Positions 60,280 to 64,000 of a stretch of DNA of 64,000 nt are shown one piece after another. The stretch lies in NCBI RefSeq assembly GCF_027912675.1, contig NZ_CP115757.1:2108001-2172000 (forward strand), written 5' to 3'. Every line of letters begins with the position of its first letter. The first letter of the stretch is position 1. A model generated the notes under the pieces. The model did not search any database. It saw only the letters and a program-made list of their open reading frames with translations, and was not told the origin of the DNA. Position numbers and translations under genes: made by a program. This DNA comes from Paracoccus sp. SCSIO 75233. Lineage in GTDB: Bacteria; Pseudomonadota; Alphaproteobacteria; Rhodobacterales; Rhodobacteraceae.

Positions 60280-61121
60280 GCAGCCCGACATGGGTTGGCG
60301 AGCCGCCGCCCCCGCCACGACGCCCGGGCGCGGCAGGATGGTTCCGCGTCGCGCGGCGCGGCATTCCGGCCATCGCTGTTCTGGTGGCGGGTGTGCCATT
60401 GCTGGCGATATTGCGTCTGATCGAACGATTATTTACCGGCCCGCGTCGGCCCGTCTCCGGCCCGTTCGTGCAAGGCGTCTGCCGGGCGGTCATCTGGTGT
60501 ATCGGCCTGACCTACCGCCGGATCGGAGCACCCATGCGCGGCCCCGGCGCGGTCGTTGCCAATCACTCAAGCTGGCTCGATATTCTGACGATGAACGCGG
60601 CCATGCCGGTTTTCTTCGTGGCCAAGGCAGAGGTCGCAAGCTGGCCCGGCATCAATATCCTGACCAAAGTGACCAACACGCATTTCGTCGCCCGCGACCG
60701 TCGTTTTGCGCAGGAACAAGCCGCTGAGTTCGCAGCACGCACCCGCGCTGGACACCGGCTGCTCTTCTTTCCCGAAGGCACATCCAGCGACGGTCGCCGT
60801 GTCCTGCCATTCAAGCCGACATTGTTCCAGGGCTTCCTCGCGCCAGAGCTGCCCGACGGGCTCGCCATTCAGCCGATGACAGCGATTTACCAGGCCCCGC
60901 CCGGAGAGGATCCGCGCTTCTATGGTTGGTGGGGCGATATGGCACTTGGGCAGCATATTCTTTCTGTACTGTCCGTGAAACGACAGGGTTGCGTCACGAT
61001 TGCGCTTCACGAACCTGTTCCCGTGTCGGGAAAAGATCGGAAAACCCTGTCCCGCATGACCGAAGCCACAATCCGCAACGCTATGCCCGATACGCGCGAA
61101 AACCAGCCGTTCCACGGCTAA
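60261..61121 (+). CDS. olsA: lyso-ornithine lipid O-acyltransferase
   Basis: Second step of ornithine-lipid synthesis, O-acylating the lyso product; the family is PlsC-like. The 286-residue protein has one N-terminal membrane helix (IPAIAVLVAGVPLLAIL), the HX4D motif NHSSWLD (His102, Asp107) and FFPEGTSSDG (about 169-178). It overlaps olsB by 19 bases, so the two are co-translated. Some PlsC proteins act on lysophosphatidate, but the linkage to olsB supports OlsA. Confidence 0.92.
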   Translation: MADENLSSPTWVGEPPPPPRRPGAAGWFRVARRGIPAIAVLVAGVPLLAILRLIERLFTGPRRPVSGPFVQGVCRAVIWCIGLTYRRIGAPMRGPGAVVANHSSWLDILTMNAAMPVFFVAKAEVASWPGINILTKVTNTHFVARDRRFAQEQAAEFAARTRAGHRLLFFPEGTSSDGRRVLPFKPTLFQGFLAPELPDGLAIQPMTAIYQAPPGEDPRFYGWWGDMALGQHILSVLSVKRQGCVTIALHEPVPVSGKDRKTLSRMTEATIRNAMPDTRENQPFHG

Positions 61122-61196
61122 TTTCCTGCTCATATTGCCTTGAAAGGTCGGCCCTTGCGGTCTAGGTGAAGCTCCGAACGCCAAAAGGACGCGCCT

Positions 61197-61535
61197 ATGA
61201 CCTATGTCGTCACCGACAATTGCATCATGTGCAAATATACCGACTGCGTCGAGGTCTGCCCCGTGGATTGTTTCTACGAGGGCGAAAACACGCTGGTGAT
61301 TCATCCTGACGAATGCATTGACTGCGGCGTGTGCGAACCCGAATGCCCGGCCGATGCGATCCGCCCCGATACGGAACCGGATATGGAACCCTGGGTGGAG
61401 ATGAACCGGAAATACGCCGATCAGTGGCCGGTCATCACGCAGAAGAAAGATCCGATGCCCGGCTATGAGCAGATGGACGGCGTCAGCGGCAAGCTTGAGA
61501 AGTATTTCAGCCCGAATCCCGGCGAGGGGGACTGA
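61197..61535 (+). CDS. fdxA: 7Fe ferredoxin FdxA
   Basis: Small electron carrier with one [3Fe-4S] and one [4Fe-4S] cluster. The 112-residue protein has Cys9, 12, 17, 21 and 25, then Cys40, 43, 46 and 50, in the [19 protein letters not shown] and [14 protein letters not shown] motifs. The C-terminal extension is typical of the FdxA family. It is encoded alone, between olsA and carD. Confidence 0.95.
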   Translation: MTYVVTDNCIMCKYTDCVEVCPVDCFYEGENTLVIHPDECIDCGVCEPECPADAIRPDTEPDMEPWVEMNRKYADQWPVITQKKDPMPGYEQMDGVSGKLEKYFSPNPGEGD

Positions 61536-61869
61536 TTCTCCCGCACGGGTGGCTGGCGTCAGGTGTAAAAACTGCTATAATGGCGCAGGATATTGAAAAA
61601 ATGCGGGAATTTCCTGAATCTGCGGCGATGTTGCACCGCAGAGACGCATCTTTTTTCGGCCCTTATTTTATGATATAATACTGTCATATTTGCTGCGAGA
61701 AGCCCTTCCCCAACCATGATGAAGGCCACCACAGCTTGCCTGCCCGCTAACTGCTCGGCGGGGATAACGTATGACAACCCGGCCCGTCGGAAGGGGTTTC
61801 CCCGTCCGCAGGGCCTTTTGCGCCGCAGACACTCTTGCGCAGCGGCGGCGCCAATTGGAAGGAACAGTA
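61536..61869 (+). promoter_or_regulatory. 334-bp leader region of carD
   Basis: No gene is seen. Two perfect TATAAT hexamers (61576-61581 and 61674-61679) lie in AT-richer parts and could be -10 elements, though their -35 boxes are poor. A carD transcript from the nearer one would have a leader of about 190 bases, which includes the GC-rich hairpin at 61820-61851. Confidence 0.45.
61820..61851 (+). other. leader hairpin just before the carD ribosome-binding site
   Basis: GCGCCGC (61820-61826) and GCGGCGC (61845-61851) form a 7-bp stem ending six bases before GGAAGGAAC of carD. It may influence carD translation. Confidence 0.4.
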
Positions 61870-62379
61870 ATGTCCAAAGCTAAGAAATCCGAATTCCGCC
61901 CCGATGACTTCGTGGTCTACCCCGCTCATGGCGTGGGCAAGATCGTCTCGATCGAGGAGCAGGAAGTCGCTGGCATGGCGCTGGAGATGTTCGTGATTTC
62001 GTTCGAAAAGGACAAGATGACCCTGCGTGTGCCGACCGCCCGCGCCGCCGAAATCGGCATGCGCGGCCTCGCCAGCCCCGATCTGGTCGAGCAGGCCCTG
62101 ACCACGCTGAAGGGCAAGGCCCGCGTCAAGCGCGCCATGTGGTCGCGCCGCGCGCAGGAGTATGAACAGAAGATTAACTCCGGCGACCTTCTGGCAATTG
62201 CCGAGGTCGTGCGCGACCTGCACCGCAATGACGACCAGCGTGAGCAGTCCTATTCCGAACGTCAGCTTTACGAAGCCGCACTCGACCGCCTGACCCGCGA
62301 AGTTGCCGCCGTGGGCGGTATCGACGCCGCCGGCGCGCAGAAAAAAGTGGATGACGTGCTTCTGGCCCGCGCGGCCTGA
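61870..62379 (+). CDS. carD: CarD-family transcription factor
   Basis: Binds RNA polymerase beta and stabilises open complexes at many promoters, notably rRNA promoters. The 169-residue protein has the Tudor-like RNA-polymerase interaction domain FRPDDFVVYPAHGVGKIVSIEEQEVAGM and a helical DNA-binding domain (MWSRRAQEYEQKINSGDLLAIAEVVRDL). GGAAGGAAC before the ATG at 61870 decides the start. In Rhodobacterales CarD compensates for the -10-poor promoters of the group. Confidence 0.95.
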   Translation: MSKAKKSEFRPDDFVVYPAHGVGKIVSIEEQEVAGMALEMFVISFEKDKMTLRVPTARAAEIGMRGLASPDLVEQALTTLKGKARVKRAMWSRRAQEYEQKINSGDLLAIAEVVRDLHRNDDQREQSYSERQLYEAALDRLTREVAAVGGIDAAGAQKKVDDVLLARAA

Positions 62380-62397
62380 GTATCATCCCCTTCGACA

Positions 62398-62429
62398 AGA
62401 AAGGCCGCATTTTTTGCGGCCTTTTTTCT
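62398..62429. terminator. bidirectional intrinsic terminator of carD
   Basis: AAGGCCGCA and TGCGGCCTT pair around TTTTT, with a long T-run after and A-rich sequence before; the stem starts 22 bases past the carD stop codon. Confidence 0.9.
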
Positions 62430-62513
62430 TTGCTCCCCCTGCGCGGGCAATAGTGATAGGTTTCGCCGCGAAACCAGAGATCTGGTGCCACGCGGTTTTG
62501 ATGAGGGCGAAGC

Positions 62514-63056
62514 GTGACGACGATACAGCTTCTCGGTTGGACCATCGGCGCTGCCTACGTAGCGCTTTTCCTGCTGGCCACGATCATCGCAAGCCGCCGC
62601 AGCAGCGCCCCGATCTGGCTTTTCGCCGCGCCCGGACAAAGACTGCCCGCGCTCGGCTTCCGGCTGGGATTTGTCATCCTGTTGATCTGGCCCTTGGATC
62701 GCAGCTTTGACCGGAGCTATTTTATCTGCCTGCTACTGGCTGCCCTTGGTGCGGGACTGGCGCTTTACGGGCAGCTTCACATGGGCAGATCATGGCGGAT
62801 CGGCGCGGCCGAGGGCGCGACCGGGTCCCTTGTCACAGACGGTCCCTTCGCCATCTCACGCAATCCCGTCTTTCTGGGGCAGATCGTTCTGTCCTGCGCG
62901 CTCGTCCCGTTTGGCGGCTGGCTCATGCTGCTGGGCGCTGCGCTGATAACAGCGTCGGCCATCGTTCAAGTCCGCCGAGAGGAGGCCGTCATGTCCAACG
63001 ATCCGGCATGGCGCGATTACGCCGCCCGCACGCAGCGATGGCTCGGACGGCGCTGA
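62514..63056 (+). CDS. isoprenylcysteine carboxyl methyltransferase-like membrane protein
   Basis: A 180-residue protein with about five membrane segments and the C-terminal ICMT/PEMT-type motif RNPVFLG...EEAVMSNDPAWRDYAARTQRW, which binds SAM at the membrane face. Its substrate is unknown: bacteria of this group have no prenylated CaaX proteins, so the ICMT name is by fold. It starts with GTG at 62514; no in-frame ATG gives a better start. The Kef gene is convergent, seven bases away. Confidence 0.82.
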   Translation: MTTIQLLGWTIGAAYVALFLLATIIASRRSSAPIWLFAAPGQRLPALGFRLGFVILLIWPLDRSFDRSYFICLLLAALGAGLALYGQLHMGRSWRIGAAEGATGSLVTDGPFAISRNPVFLGQIVLSCALVPFGGWLMLLGAALITASAIVQVRREEAVMSNDPAWRDYAARTQRWLGRR

Positions 63057-63063
63057 CAGCGCG

Positions 63064-64000
63064 TCAGTTCTTCAGCCCATGCTCCGGGATCTCGTCGCTG
63101 TCGTCAGGATTGATCGGTGCGGCTGCGGGACCATGCGCAAAACGCTCCATAAGGGCCGCTTCCAGTTCCTGATTCATCCGACGGGTCCGCTCGATATAAG
63201 CCTCGTTATCCTCCATCGGCATCTGGGGATCCCACAACTCTGCCAGCTCGCGCAGGCTGGCACGGTCGATCTTGTAGAAGATCGCCTCCGCCTCATGCGC
63301 TTCGTAATCAGAGAACCCCGCATTCTCCAGAACATAGCGCCCGACCCGAAGACTGGAGTCGAACATCTCGCGGACAATATGATCCGCCCCGGCGGCATAC
63401 AGACTGTAGACGGTGAACCTGTCGCGGGCGCGCGCGATGATCTTCAGATCAGGCCGTTTCTCGCGGGCAAAGCGGACCAGCTTGATATTGCTTTCCGGAT
63501 CGTCCAGCGCCGCAACCAGAATCTGCGCCTTGTCCAGCCCGGCGGCGGCGAGAATTTCGGGCCGGGTCGGATCACCGAAATAGCCCTTGAAACCGAAGCG
63601 GCGCATAAGCTGGATCAGCTTCAGATCGTGATCCAGCACCGTTGTCTTGAGGCCGCTGAACGTCACCAGACGGTTCACCACCTGACCGAAACGCCCGATC
63701 CCCGCGATAATGATCGGCTGCTGGTCCTCGATGTCGTCGGGGCTGTGGGCATCGCCGCCGGAATCGGTGATGCGACGGCTGACCTGATCGCTGACGATGA
63801 ACAGCAGCGGCGTGACCAGCATCGACAGGGCGATGACAAGCAGGAACCCCTCGGCAATGCGGTCCGGCAGCACGCGCAGCGCGACCGCATAGGAAATCAG
63901 CACAAAGCCGAACTCCCCCGCCTGCGCCAGCGACAAGGTGAACAGCGCCCGATCCCGTGGCGGCATCTGCACGGAGCGCGCGATCAGGTGCAGGACACCC
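63064..64000 (-). CDS. monovalent cation:proton antiporter (CPA2, KefB/C-like), C-terminal part
   Basis: The gene runs off the window, leaving the last ~312 residues. It has the last membrane helices (FTLSLAQAGEFGFVLISYAVAL, LLVIALSMLVTPLLFIV) and a full RCK/TrkA-N domain with the Rossmann motif IIIAGIGRFGQVVNRLV (about 97-113 of the part seen), which binds NAD(H) or glutathione adducts. KefB/C proteins export K+ to protect against electrophiles. The C-terminus is Asp/Glu-rich. Whether it is KefB, KefC or another CPA2 member cannot be told without the N-terminus. Confidence 0.9.
   Translation of the reverse strand, partial: GVLHLIARSVQMPPRDRALFTLSLAQAGEFGFVLISYAVALRVLPDRIAEGFLLVIALSMLVTPLLFIVSDQVSRRITDSGGDAHSPDDIEDQQPIIIAGIGRFGQVVNRLVTFSGLKTTVLDHDLKLIQLMRRFGFKGYFGDPTRPEILAAAGLDKAQILVAALDDPESNIKLVRFAREKRPDLKIIARARDRFTVYSLYAAGADHIVREMFDSSLRVGRYVLENAGFSDYEAHEAEAIFYKIDRASLRELAELWDPQMPMEDNEAYIERTRRMNQELEAALMERFAHGPAAAPINPDDSDEIPEHGLKN

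Noticed and set aside
1..64000. Mobile element, prophage or genomic island
   Set aside because: No transposase, integrase, attachment repeat or composition break is seen. The tRNA genes have no adjacent integrase gene or direct repeat of their 3' ends, apart from the tRNA-Asp duplication.

Overview
The window is a gene-dense, high-GC stretch of an alphaproteobacterial chromosome, most likely a Rhodobacteraceae/Paracoccaceae member (Paracoccus-like). Evidence: a Rhodobacterales-type small protein (DUF6280), ChpT, CarD, the ornithine-lipid genes olsB-olsA, the DUF2927 lipoprotein and TIGR02186/TauE neighbours, an EI-Ntr (PtsP) next to LysC, and a PopZ-like protein. I see no transposase, integrase, phage gene or CRISPR array. 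About 57 protein genes and four tRNA genes (Lys, Cys, Asp twice) can be supported.

Layout. 1-1143: 3' end of a TonB-dependent receptor, then tRNA-Lys. 1471-6256: dapF-mtaB and mutS. 6287-10224 (minus): a four-gene operon of circularly permuted ATP-grasp, alpha-E protein, transglutaminase and the proteasome-like peptidase Anbu. 10423-18848: wall and housekeeping genes (lysozyme-like lipoprotein, D,D-carboxypeptidase with SPOR domain, ClpS, RsmC-like methyltransferase, a degenerate SDR, HemF, MATE exporter, two thioesterases). 19011-26488: two MerR regulators followed by a fatty-acid beta-oxidation cluster (acyl-CoA dehydrogenase, lipoprotein, GST, thiolase, FadJ). 26790-31583: TelA, DUF2927 lipoprotein, SPFH/GYF protein and double zinc-ribbon membrane protein, which look like an envelope-stress module. 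31602-41160: sugar kinase, DUF6280, dinB-ygfZ-ABC exporter, TIGR02186-TauE, and surE-pcm-nlpD. 41291-45934: PopZ-like protein, TolC and a Pcm-like protein, tRNA-Cys, waaA, DUF1178. 45935-46298: a 48-bp tandem array of short palindromes. 46299-54663: FAA hydrolase, ptsP, lysC, class I aldolase, twin tRNA-Asp, anmK, tyrS. 54719-64000: two cyclophilins, pgk, proA, chpT, DUF3553, olsB-olsA, fdxA, carD, an isoprenylcysteine-methyltransferase-like membrane protein and the 3' part of a Kef-type antiporter.

Most genes are ordinary core genes in short operons joined by ATGA or TGATG overlaps. Four things stand out. First, a 22-bp palindrome occurs right after the stop codons of mutS, the DUF1178 gene and the FAA hydrolase gene, always in the same polarity, and is expanded to seven copies at exact 48-bp spacing after the FAA gene; one copy also supplies the stop codon of anbu. 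Second, the complete Anbu operon has no settled substrate. Third, the TelA/SPFH/zinc-ribbon cluster lies next to an otherwise unknown lipoprotein. Fourth, three proteins lack expected catalytic residues: DapF (second Cys is Ser), an SDR (Lys is Ser) and NlpD (metal ligands lost, as expected for an amidase activator).
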